From assembly GCA_001600415.1 (NCBI GenBank), contig BCJX01000002.1, positions 796,517 to 860,516 of the forward strand: 64,000 bases of DNA, read 5' to 3'. A model generated the notes under the pieces. It was not told the DNA's origin. It saw nothing but the letters and a program-made list of their open reading frames with translations, and made no database searches. A program made the translations under genes and the position numbers. Shown one piece after another: positions 38,398 to 49,278 of the stretch (within the stretch, counting starts at the first letter, position 1; the number at the start of each line of letters is the position of its first letter). The DNA is from Pascua guehoae. Lineage: Eukaryota > Basidiomycota > Tremellomycetes > Trichosporonales > Trichosporonaceae.

Positions 38398-40049
38398 ATG
38401 ACAGCCGCCCCCGTCCCGCCCCCGGAAGCGGCGGCGTCGACACACACCCTCCCGCCCCTCCCGAACCCGACGCTGCGCACCGGCGGCCCCCCGCTCCCGG
38501 CGGCCCAGGACGGCCTGCGCGCCCTGCGCACGCTGTACGAGGGCGCGCTCAACGGTACCGTCGGTGGGTTTCTAACGTGGTGACGCATCAGTCCCCTATC
38601 TCCCTCTCCATACGAGCCGTCCCAGCACGCACTTGCCCCTGCCCTCTATACACTGACCAAACTAACGTCCAGACTACCCCTACCCCCCGACAGCAGACTA
38701 CCCCCTCCCGCCCCTCCCGCCCATCCCCCTCCCGCTCGGCGTCCGCCGCACCCGGCGCACCGAGACGGCCAAGCCCGAGCGCCCCAACCCCCTCCCGCCT
38801 ATCCCGCCCACGTCGCCGCTCCTCGCGGCCGACAGCCTCGCGTCCCTCGTCGCCGCGCACAACGGGGCACACCCCACCATGCCCGCGAGCCTGCATTTCG
38901 GCGACGGCGCGCTCCTCGTCCGCCTCGCTGAGCGCGGGTGGGTGTGGGCCCTCCTTCGGGCGCTTGGGGGGGAGGGGCCGGGGGCGGGGGTTATGGGTGT
39001 TCGGTTCTTTCCTACGAGGGATACAGCGGTGAGTCGGGGTGGGTGGGGGTGAAGATGTTCGGGTTGGGGTTGGGGTGGGGCAAGAGTTGGGGTTGGGGTT
39101 GGGGTTGGGGGAAGAGTTGGGGTTGGGGTTGGGATTGGGGTTGGGGAAAGAGTTGGTGAGAGGAACTGGGAATGGAGATGGGTGTAGGGATGCGAGATTG
39201 TCTGCGCGGTCGGCAGCGAGCGCAGTGAAGGCTGGAGATTGTGCGTGCGCGAGAGAGAGGTGAAGGACCATGGTTGTTGGCGACGAGTGCGGAGAGCATG
39301 TGGTTGTGACACCGTTTGAAGTAGCTGGCTCCCACGAGCTAGCATATGGTCCCCAGGATATGGGCAGCTAGAACATGGCAGAACGTGGACATGGGCTTGA
39401 GAGAGAGATTTCCGGCTGTCACGACGAGTCCAGTGCTGAGACACGACCGATTGGTCGGCGCACATCGACAGAGAACTTGTCACACAACCACTGCGACCTG
39501 TCCCGTTGCGAGTCCATGTCCTGGGGTACATCTCAACGTACCCTCTTCATCGACCCCAAAGACGCCCTCTTCATCACCCACCAACTTTCCTTGCCGTCAT
39601 TTCTAACCAGCTTTGAAACAGTTGAACACCCACTGACACCCCAGCCCCCACCAATCCACGCCAGCCAGCCTCCAGGCCCGGCCCAAATCCTCGCCGAACA
39701 CCTCGCCTCGCTCAACCTCACGGCCCAGACATTCCTCTTCCGCCTCCCGCACATTCTCGCGCTGATCGACGCGCCCTGTTTCCTGTGCGGGCGGCACCTG
39801 AACGACCTCGACGGGCTGCCGCTCGGGGCGACGGGGTTCCTTGCGCCGCCACCGCAGCGTAAGGGGAGTGGCGACGAGGCTGCGGCGGCGAATGGGCACA
39901 AGGAGGATAAGGGGGGCGAGGGCAAGGACGCCAAAGAGTCAAAGGAGTCGCAAGAGTCCAAGGAGCAAAAGGAGAAGAAGGAGCAAAAGGACAAGGCGGA
40001 CAAGGAGGGAAGATGGGTCGCATGGCATCCATCGTGTGAGCCGGCGTAG
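38398..40049 (+). CDS. MED27: Mediator complex subunit 27-like protein
   Basis: Med27 sits in the Mediator tail and passes signals from DNA-bound activators to RNA polymerase II. Exons 38398-38563, 38673-39028 and 39645-40049 give 308 residues, close to human MED27 (about 311). The evidence is the C-terminus: CFLCGRHL at 219-226, then GLP, and WHPSC at 301-305 match the family's zinc-binding end (CxxCxxHL, GLPP, FHxxC). Before it, an amphipathic helical segment (ILAEHLASLNLTAQTFLF) fits. The N-terminus is Pro-rich. A charged insert of about 50 residues, full of Lys, Glu and Ser, lies between the two zinc half-sites. The second intron is 616 nt with G-rich repeats; its acceptor at 39644 follows CTGAC, but one at 39512 would also keep the frame, so 44 residues are uncertain. 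Found by motif, not by search. Confidence 0.65.
39058..39157. repeat. GGGGTT repeats in MED27 intron 2
   Basis: Many copies of GGGGTT with a few interruptions lie within the second intron. The coding-strand RNA would be able to form G-quadruplexes. Confidence 0.75.
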
Positions 40050-40302
40050 CGAAAGACGGGCGTCGTTGTACAAGTTCACTGTCATCTGCATGTCACTCTA
40101 TTGATACAGTATACAATGCGGGTGTGTATGGGCAATGGGAGGTTGTTATGGACAGCGTGGGAGTGGGTGTGTGGGTTGTTTGCTATGGGCCGCGCGGGTG
40201 TGCGGGTCGGTATGTGCAATGTCGCGGTGGGTGGGGGCTCTCTTGTTGAATGGTGTCTTGGTGAATGGTGAAGTGGTTGTGCTGACGAGTCTTTTGAGCG
40301 AC

Positions 40303-42570
40303 CTATACAACGGCCGCGATGCCGTTGGCACGCATGGCCGTGTTTTCGGGGCGGGCAGGCTCGGTGCCGTTGCCCGTTTTGATGGTGTTGGTGCCATTGG
40401 TACCGTTGGCAATGGTAGCGTCAGAGAGACCGAGGTGGCCGCTCGACGCCGGGTGAGGCTTGGCGTTGGAGTTGCTGTTCGAGGGCGTCGTGGCGTTGGA
40501 GTCGCCGTTTGAGGGCGTCTTGGCGTCGCCGTTTGCAGCAGCCTTAGAGTCGACACCGTTGGAAGCAGCTTTGAGCTCGGCACCCTTCGGCGTCACCTTG
40601 GAATGCACGCCGTTCACAGCCGCCGTCTCGGCGTTGGGCATCGGGTCAAACCCAGGCGGGAACACCTGCCTGGCATTGATGTTGATGCGCGCCTTTTGGA
40701 CCCAGCGCTTGGCCGCCTTGAGCTCGGGAGAGTCGGTAGGACGCTCGTCCCAGTGAGCCGGGAGTGTGCCTTCCATGACACGCGGGACGCCGTGGTACGC
40801 CTGGCGACCCGAGCCCGACATGATGAGGACGTCGCCGCTGCGGAGAATCAGAGGGCGCGGAGGGTCCGAGCGCGACGACGTGCCGAGGAGGAAGAGGGCG
40901 GCGTGGCCGAGGCTGTGTGGTTAGTGGGGAGTCGTCGGGGGTGGGTGAAAGTGAAGGGGAGGAGTGGTAACAGGGAAGGTGAAGAGGGAAGACGAAGAGG
41001 GAAGGTGAAGAGGGAAGATGAAGAGGATAAGCAATGGCGAATGAGAGAAATGAGGAAGGAGGGTGAACAAATACCGATGGAGGAAGGAACCACGCGCACC
41101 CCAGCAGCCTACAGTGGGGTACTCACGAGATGGACACGAGCGGCCGCGTCGGGTCGAGCTCGCTGTGGTCGACATGCGCCATGAGCGTGTCGTTTAACTG
41201 GTAGTAGTTGACGATACCCGTATCCGGCTCTGCCCATTGTCAGTCGCCACATTCAATCAAGGCTGAAGGCACGAATGCAACTTACCGTAGTCGTCGGAGG
41301 TCGACCAGGCCGGCAGGTCGTCGCTGAAGACATCGCCCCAGGGCATGTCGGCGACGACGCGCTGGCACAGAGCGGCTAAGTCGGTCGGGAACGGGATCGG
41401 CGTGTCGGTCGCAAAGTCGTAAGACTTTGTCGACCACTGAATGTGTTAGCCGCCGACCGAAACGGGGGGGTCGTCACTCTCTCTCGATCGAGAATGCGAG
41501 CATGTGAGCACGCGAAGCCTGGGGCTGATCTATGTGCCACGCGCAGGGTTGCGAGGCCGCTCATGCTGCATGCTGCTCACACCACCTGGAGCATGGCAGA
41601 CGCCAAGCGCCAACTGCACTGCGGCCTGATAGCTGCTGCGCATGGGGCACCCTGCATCGCCACGCGAGCACGACTCGGCCTCTCCAAACTTGGCACCCGG
41701 CTCACCTGATACACATGACCGAGGTTGGCCCAGCGGAGGTCGCGCATTAACGCCTCAACACTCCTTGCACCAATCTTGAGACTCATCGGGTCCGTTGCCG
41801 AGGCGGCATTGCGGCGCTTGAGCTCGTCGTAGCCAATCTCGCTCGCGGGCACGGTCTTGATGAGCGAGCGCTTTCCCGAGGTGGCCTGGGCGGCCTCTGC
41901 CTGCTGGGCGCGTGCGGCATCGTCTAACGTCGTGTGCTTGGGTGCGACGAGCTGGTCGGGGTCGGCGACGTAGGCGGCAAAGAGGTCGTGCGGGAGGGCA
42001 AAGTGCGTATCGAGGCTGAGCGGGTTGGGCGGGCGGGTGTACTCGGCGAGGGCCGAGAGGAGGAGCGTCTCCTGGTCCGAGGGCGCGAGGTACGACGGGA
42101 TGAGGATGCAGCCTGTTGGTGTGTCAGAGGGGAGTGCTCGTACAGGGGCATCACGGCAATGCGTCGCACAGACCCATGCTCGACGTACCATCTGCAACGA
42201 CAAAGGCGTCCCTCCCGTCCTTCATCGTCACCTTCGGAAGGTCGTCGTGGCCGCTGCTCGCGGGCCGCTCGCCGCGCTCCGGCGTCGCTTCGCCGTTGAC
42301 CACCCTGTTGCGCCGCTTTCGTTCTAACTTTGAGACGCGGCCGTCCCGCCCCTTTGTGTTCTTGTCCGGGGCGTAGGCCGCGCCCCACCACCCGGCGCGC
42401 CACACCTCGTCGTCCGCACTGTCCGCCGGACGCGACAGGTCGAGCACCGACGCACACGCGCACAGGTCTGCGGGCAGACCGCGTAACGCCGGCAGCGTGG
42501 CCGAGGTGCGGTTCTTAAAGTGCTTTTCGGCACGGCGGAACGAAGGGTGCTCGGAAGCCGAGGCACCCAT
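40303..42570 (-). CDS. ALKBH1-like Fe(II)/2-oxoglutarate dioxygenase
   Basis: An AlkB-family enzyme that oxidises methyl groups on nucleic acid bases (DNA or tRNA). Five minus-strand exons, 42570-42189, 42112-41706, 41436-41286, 41229-41127 and 40912-40303, give 550 residues. The active site is complete: the iron-binding HVD (His332, Asp334) in LMAHVDHSE, the distal His388 in RQAYHGVPRV, and the 2-oxoglutarate arginines in ARININARQ (Arg423, Arg429). NYYQLNDTLMAHVDHSE and the N-terminal HPSFRRAEKHFKNR point to the ALKBH1 group rather than ALKBH2/3. The last 110 residues are Ser/Asn/Thr/Lys-rich with repeated SNGD and NGT units, probably disordered. The fourth intron carries a 13-bp GA-rich repeat. 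The gene converges with MED27, stops 253 bases apart. Confidence 0.9.
40974..41025. repeat. 13-bp GA-rich minisatellite in ALKBH1-like intron 4
   Basis: Four copies of GGAAGRYGAAGAG run in tandem inside an intron of the minus-strand dioxygenase gene. Confidence 0.8.
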
Positions 42571-43462
42571 GGTTGGAGAATGGTGCGGTGGACTTGGAGA
42601 AAGAGAGTTTTGTCAACAACAAAATGGTCATGACGGCAGACGAAAAGGAGACGAGTCGGCGGGTCTCGGCTAAGTCTCCCACGGCACTGCGGCGCCCACC
42701 CTGGTCCGCCAAGTATTTCCCACCTGCGCCCAACACGTTGCAGCAATCCATATCATGTATCCATGCAACCCCTGTATGCTGCTGCTGCTAGCTGCTGCGC
42801 TGCGGCGCTCTGCTCTGCATTGCAGTCTTTCTACCACGAGCAAAGCGAGTGTAGCCGTGCAGAAACACCATTCCCATAGTTGCCGGAAATTGTTGCAGGG
42901 GAGAAGTCAGGGTCTTGAGTAGCATGTAAATTAACCGTAATTTTTGTCCACAATGACCTCTTTTCCAAAGAGAATGCAGAGTTTTGCCAGTTCTGGATAA
43001 ACGCAGTGGTTACAGGGGCTTGTCCAGAGTTCAGCCGGCGTAGCACACTGACTCTTTCGCCAAAATATCCAATGCCTGTCGTGGGGTTTCAGTTCTCATA
43101 ATTGCAGGAAAACATTCAGGGTCACGAGCGGTGGCACCGAAATTAACCGTAAATTCCGTAAAGTGGCACAGCCACGTGGCACTGCAACTGCCACATCCCA
43201 CCATTCCTCTTTTCAACATCTGCCCCACCATCTTCGACCCGCCGTTCCTCACGATCCACTGCATCAACTGGGGAAACAAACACGACAGGCCGGTAGCCCT
43301 GACCCAGAAGTATCTTCCTGTGGCTCTGGATCCCAGGGAAACCCCGTATTTCACCCTGTATTCCCCACCAAAGGCCAATCTCCTCCTCCCGGCCCTCCTC
43401 TTGTCTACATCATCGACCAAGTCGCATCTCGACCCCTATGAGCTGTTCTAACGCTAGAACGC
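42571..43462. other. Intergenic AT-richer region between dioxygenase and TCTP genes
   Basis: It holds the dioxygenase promoter and the TCTP 3' end. From about 42830 to 43420 the base composition is clearly less GC-rich than the surroundings, and two diverged copies of one motif lie here. No intact gene is seen; it may be the remains of a mobile element. Confidence 0.5.
42890..43156. repeat. Two diverged direct copies of a 57-bp motif
   Basis: Copy one at 42890-42946 and copy two at 43098-43156 share TTGCAGG, TCAGGGTC and AAATTAACCGTAA in the same order and nearly the same spacing. The copies are about 200 bases apart and roughly 70 percent alike by eye. Confidence 0.65.
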
Positions 43463-44522
43463 TTAGATCTTGATTTCCTTGAGACCGTCGCGCCAAAATG
43501 CCATGTACTGTCACCGTTAGAAAGAATAGAAGAAGAGAGAGGATCGTGAGGCGCCTGGGTGAACTTACGGGGGTGACACCGTCCTCGCGGTAGTTCTGGC
43601 CGTCAGCATGGATCGGAACGCAGCGTATGGGCGTTTCTACAGTGGGGAACATCGCCCAGATTGATACTCACAAGGAGAGCGACCATGCCGTCGGGGTTCA
43701 TCGACTCGCCGGTGTAGAACTCGTAGTCCTTGAAGTTGCCAATGACCTTCTTGGCGAAGACCTGGGCGCCCTTCTCGAAGGCAGCGACGCGCTCAGGGTT
43801 CTTCTCCTGGAGGTGGGCCTTGACGGCCTTCATGTAGCCCTTGAGGTAGGTGAGGAACGACTGGGTTGTGAGCTCACTTTACATTGTCACGGCCTGGTGA
43901 GGCCAGAAGGGGGTTTTGCCGCGGAACACGCCAAAGCAGTGTGACAAGCACAGACGCTCATGCACAGTCCGTGTCTCCCACATTGGACTGGTTCAACACC
44001 AAAGACCTCTTCCGAACGCGGCCAGCCAGCCCCCTTCACATGATACGCACCTTCTTGTCGAACTGGGTCTGGGTGAGACGGAACGAGTGGATAACGTTGT
44101 TGACCTGCTCGGCACCGTTCTCAAGAGCCTCCTCCTGCTCCTCAGCCGAGGGGTTGCCACCTGAAAACTGTCAGTACTTGCTGAAAGAGATGCGATTCAA
44201 GGCTGAACCAGTCGGAGCTCGGAGCGCCACCATCAGGCGCTCGGAGCGCGGGTACTGGAACAGTTGCCACTGAAGTTTCCACATCGGCCCATCCCAGAGG
44301 CCATCCCCCGGGACGCTCGGAGATGTTCTCACCAATGTCAACCTCGCCCTCCTTGACAATGATCATGGCGCAGTCGACCTCGAAGACGACGTCGTCAACA
44401 ACCTTACTGGACAAGTGTTAGCTTCCGCTCTGTGTGCATAGCTTGCAACGAGAATGAGCTCACAGGTCGAAAGCGTCCGAGATCATCTCGTCGCCGGTAA
44501 GAACGTCCTCGTAGATGAGCAT
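43463..44522 (-). CDS. TMA19: Translationally controlled tumor protein homolog (TCTP)
   Basis: A small, abundant, conserved cytosolic protein that binds ribosomes and is linked to growth and stress responses. Six minus-strand exons, 44522-44464, 44406-44333, 44160-44051, 43860-43672, 43595-43569 and 43507-43463, give 167 residues, the usual family length. The start MLIYEDVLTGDEMISDAFDL, VVFEVDCAMI, the helical hairpin around QFDKKSFLTYLKGYMKAVKAHL, and the end NYREDGVTPYMAFWRDGLKE are all typical TCTP. Exon 5 is only 27 nt and is supported by the conserved NYREDGVTP it encodes. Five introns in so short a gene is notable. It diverges from CSE1. Confidence 0.96.
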
Positions 44523-45394
44523 TTTGGTGGTGTTGGTGAACCTTTTTGGTGTTTTGAGTAGGTAGAGTGTGGATGAGCAGAGACAAAGTCGAGCTCAGAA
44601 TTGAAACGTTTTGACCACTGTGAGTGCTGGCAGGCTGGCAGGCAGGCTGGCAGGCTGGCAGCTTTGGTAGGCTGGGACTCGTACTACGCCCTACGCACAT
44701 GGGCCATGGGTCCTGGGCCTAGTGCATTCCTGCCTTCCCATCTGCAACTCTTCACTCCCTGAGTGGAAATCAGCCCGGCTCATGGCTCAAAGACAGGGTC
44801 CGAGCTGACTGAAAAGCGGTCAAACATTCTTTCATGAATTAAATTTAATTAATCCCAGATTCACATACACATGGAAATCACATGGACTACCTCAGATTAC
44901 GTAATATTTATCCAACAAATGATTTTCTACTGTAACACAACCGTGACATTCGTTCGGGCAAAAATTGTGTGCGTCATCAGACAAGGGGATTTGTTGTTTG
45001 GGCCGTTATTACTATTGGAATCATCTCAATGTGCCCCGTTTATGGCAGAACGGCACCATATCAGGTCCTGTCACACGCCAAAGACGCAGAAACCTGTACC
45101 CAATCAGGTGGGATTTACAGATAAAACTCCCCTTAATTTTGGTTTTACGGTATACGGGGGGTATTAATAAAGAATATGGAAATGGGAGCGAGCGCTGCGC
45201 GTCACCTTGGTTTTGACTTTCACAACAAGGCAGGACGCAGGCAGGTGCACCCACCCAGGTGCAGCCCACAAACATCCCGTCACATCTCGACATCTCTCTT
45301 TCTCCACTCTTCCTTCTCCCACTTCCCCTGCCCGCGCCTTCCTCCTTTCCTCCTCTTCCCCTCCCCCCCTCCCCCCCCCCTAATCTATCCCAAA
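44523..45394. promoter_or_regulatory. Divergent promoter region of TCTP and CSE1
   Basis: Between the two start codons, the centre (about 44820-45180) is AT-richer than the rest of the window and has runs such as AATTAAATTTAATTAAT. The last 100 bases before the CSE1 ATG are almost pure C and T. The TCTP side contains CTGGCAGG repeats near 44630-44665. No gene is visible. Confidence 0.55.
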
Positions 45395-48300
45395 ATGCAG
45401 GCGACACCAGAGGCACTCTCTGCCCTCTCCTCCTACCTCGCCAACACTGTCTCTCCAGACGCAGCGACTCGCCGTGCAGCCGAAGACTCGCTCCGCCGAG
45501 GCGAGGCCCAGCCAGGCTTCCTGCAGCTCGTGCTCGAGCTCGTGCGTTCCGACTCGGCAGACATGGTCGTCCGCCAGGCGGGTGGTGTCTACTTTAAGAA
45601 TGCAGTCAAGCGACTTTGGGACGGTGAGGACGAGGTCCAGATCCAGGACCAGGACAAGGCGGCCATCAAGGCCCAACTGGTCCCCCTCATGATTGCTCTC
45701 GGCACGCCCAAGACGGCTCGCCTCCAGAGCCAAATCGGAGAAGGTCTCGCTACCATTGCTACCAGCGACTTCCCCGAAAAGTGGGAGAATCTCATCGACG
45801 TGAGTTGTTGCGCAGTGTTTACCACGTTTTGAATACCCTACTCTCCGGTGTTTGGGAATGCAGGTTGACGTGCGTTCAGGAACTCGTCAACAGCCTCACC
45901 CCTGACAATTTCGTGGTCAACAATGGCGTCCTCGCCACGGCCCACTCCATCTTCAAGCGGTAAGCACCACTGCACGACCAATGTAGCCTAACTCTCTCAG
46001 CTGGCGCTCGCAATTCCGCACCAACAAACTCTTCACCGAGATCAACTTTGTGTTGGAGCGCTTCTGCAAGCCCCACTTTGAGCTCTTTGGTCACGTTGAC
46101 AAGCTTCTGTCCACCCCTCCTGGACAGCCCCTTCCCCCTAACGCCTCCATCCCACTACTCGCCCAGGCCCTTCTCCTTCTCATTCAGATCTTCCATGACC
46201 TGTCTGCCCAGGACCTTCCCCCCTTCATCGAGGACCACCTGTCCTCGTTCATGGGCGATGGAACTCAGCAGGGCTGGTTGTTGAAGTACCTGAGCTGGGA
46301 GCGTCCCGAACTGAAGGGAGATGTAAGTCCGCTTGCTTGGATCATTTGGACTGACTTTCTAGGACGACGACGACACGCCAGGACCGCTGCAGAAGATCCG
46401 CGCGTCCATTTGCGAGATTGCCGAGCTCTACGCGCAAAAGTACTCGGACGTCTTCACCCAGCTTGGTGCCTTTGTCAACGGTGTTTGGCAGATGCTCACC
46501 ACCATCGGGACCGGTACACGCGACGATGTTGTGAGTGATCTAGTGTCAACAACTGAGACTGCAGCTTACCGTCTTAGCTTGTCTCGCGCGCATTGAGGTT
46601 CCTGTCTGTTGTTGTAAAGATGGGCAGCCACCGTGAAATGTTCGCCGCGACGGAGACACTCAACACCTTCTGCCAGCAGATTATTCTGCCCAACATGAGC
46701 CTTCGGGGTATGTGTTTCTGGTGTTAGGAGACATCGTGCTTACGACATTAGAACACGAGGAGGAGATGTTCGAGGACGACCCAGCTGAATACATCCGCCG
46801 CGATCTGGAGCCCTCAACTGGTATGTATCCCTGGGGTAACACTTGTCACTGACAACACAGAGAGTGATACTCGCCGTCAGGCCGCGACCGAGTTTACCCA
46901 GGCGCTCATGGCAAACTTCGAGACCGAGGTCACCGCCATCATCCAGGGCTACATCAACGAGTTCCTTGCCGTGAGTCAACAATTGCACATATTCCGACCA
47001 CATAGCTGACGAGCAGCAATACGCACAAAACCCCAAGGCCAACTGGAAGAGCAAGGACACGGCCATCTACCTTCTCACATCCATTGCTTCGAGGGGCTCC
47101 ACCATCCAGCGTGGTGTTACGTCGGTCAACGTCCTTGTCGATGTTGTCAACTTCTTTGGCCAGAACGTCTTTGCCGACCTCCAAGCCGCTCCCGAGTCTG
47201 TCCACCCCATTCTCATTGTCGACGCTATCAAGTACCTGTACACTTTCCGTAATCAGGTGGGATTTCACACAACCTCTTAACGCTGCTAACCCCACAGCTC
47301 ACAAAGGACCAACTTGTATCTGTCCTGCCGTTGCTCGTGCAGCACCTCAACTCGTCCAACTATGTCATCTACACGTATGCTGCCATCACCATTGAACGTA
47401 TCCTCTTCATCAAGAACGACAGCCGCCAGCCTCTGTGAGTTGTAGTCATGTTGTCGCCTTGTGTAGCCCCTAACCCTCTCCAGCTTCACGAACACCGACG
47501 TCCGTCCTTTCGCGGACAAGGTTCTCATGGCCCTCTTCACCAACATTGAAAAGGGCGGTTCGCCAGAGAAGATTGCTGAGAACGACTACCTCATGAAGTG
47601 TAAGTGTCTGACGCATTGCTCAATACCTAACGTCGCTAGGTGCGATGCGCGTCATCATTACTGCCCGTCAGGAGCTGCTCTCGTCGTACCAGGACATTCT
47701 TAACCGCCTCGTCAACATTCTTGGCGAGATCAGCAAGAACCCCAGCAACCCGCGCTTCAACCAATACTGCTTTGAGAGCGTGTCGGCGCTCATCCGCTTC
47801 ATCTGCGAGGCTCAGCCAACGGCTCTGACCGTGTTTGAAAAGGCCCTCTTCGGCCCCGCCGAGATTATTCTTGCGCAGGACGTGACGGGTGGGTGCTTCA
47901 GTATTTGGTCGACCTAACCCACCAGAGTTTATCCCCTACATCTTCCAGATTCTCGCCCAGCTCCTCGAGCAGCACTCGCCCAAGGACTTCCCATCCGAGT
48001 ACCAGGTCCTCCTCACGCCACTCCTCTCGGCTACTCTCTGGGAGCAGCGCGGCAACGTGCCCGCGCTCGTTCGTCTGTGGAAGGCTCTCCTTACCCGCGG
48101 CGCCCCCATGATCGTCGCCCAAGGACAGACACAGGCACTGCTCGGTATCTTCCAGCGTCTCGTTGCGTCCAAGATCAATGAAATCAACGCGTTTGAGCTG
48201 CTCCAGACCATGTTCGAGTTCATTCCTTTGTGAGTTGTCTCAGACCGCTACTGATGCCAAGTGTGGCTCGGCTGCCTGTATCCCAGGCCAGTGCCGCTGT

Positions 48301-49160
48301 GGTTGTCACGATCGCTGCTGCATGCCCGGCGCAAGCGCGAAAGGCGACGCTCGCGGACCCCAGCTCGTACTTCGTCTTGCTTACCCTTCAGCACCATCAT
48401 GCAGCCATTTGCGCCGACCATCTTCACGCTGCTCCTCACCCGCCTGAACAACAAGGGTGTCTCGACGCAGTTTACGCAGGGCTTTGTCTACTTTTTGATG
48501 TTCGTCATCGCAATCGACAATGTCGGCCCCGATGCGGTCATCAGGGTTATCGAGGGTATGCAGGTCGGGTATGTTCTATTAAACGGCTGCCACGTGTATG
48601 CTGACATGACAGTCTCTTTGGCCAGCTGATGAAGAATATGGTGCTCCCCAACACGCAAAAGGCGCCCGTGCGCAGCCGGCGTGTCATCGAGGTTGGCCTC
48701 GTCAAGCTCTTGACAAAGTCGGACGCCATGCTCGTCGAGCCCGTCGTCACGTTTTGGCCCGCGTCCTTCCTCGCCCTCGTCGACCTCTTCACCCTTCCCC
48801 AGGACATTACGTACACGGCCGCCCACGCCGACGACCTCACTGCGCTCGACCCCGAGGACACGGGCTTCCAGAGCTCATTCTCCAAGCTCGGCGCATCCGA
48901 GCGCGTCGCTCATAACCCCATTCCGGGCATTACCGACACCAAGGCGTACGCGAGCACCGAGATTGCACGGAGGAGCAAGGAGCGCCCAGGTGTTCTCCCA
49001 CCGCTTCTGGAGCAGGCACAACAGGCAGAGGCGCAGAATGTCGGCGCATTCGTCTCGTACATGAGCTCCAAGGGGTGAGTACTGCGAGAGTCTCGGGTCG
49101 CGGGACACGGTTGGCATCCTTGCAAAAGCACGACTGACTCGCAGTGACCACCTTGCGTAG
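45395..49160 (+). CDS. CSE1: Importin-alpha re-exporter Cse1 / exportin-2 (CAS)
   Basis: A karyopherin-beta that carries importin-alpha back from nucleus to cytoplasm with RanGTP, so nuclear import can continue. Fifteen exons: 45395-45799, 45880-45959, 46001-46322, 46363-46530, 46578-46707, 46752-46820, 46861-46970, 47017-47256, 47298-47434, 47484-47599, 47640-47888, 47926-48229, 48392-48568, 48613-49074 and 49145-49160, giving 994 residues, close to the family norm of about 960-970. The N-terminus has the importin-beta N domain (MVVRQAGGVYFKNAVKRLW), followed by ATSDFPEKWENLIDELV and the Cse1 repeats (WRSQFRTNKLFTEINFVL, FEDDPAEYIRRDLEPS). The C-terminal CAS domain is seen in NPRFNQYCFESVSALIRF. 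The last coding exon is only 16 nt, ending GDHLA. Identification is firm. Confidence 0.96.
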
Positions 49161-49278
49161 AGAGGGAGATGAAGAAAACCACTGCATACTACTTAGTTTT
49201 TGTTCTGTTCTGTCATCAGCATGTGCGATGCAAGTATACATCGTGATCTACATCTATTGTTACGGTTGTGTACAGAGA

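Noticed and set aside
40603..41184. Plus-strand frame opposite the ALKBH1-like gene
   Set aside because: The minus strand has a complete catalytic enzyme with in-phase introns over the same bases.
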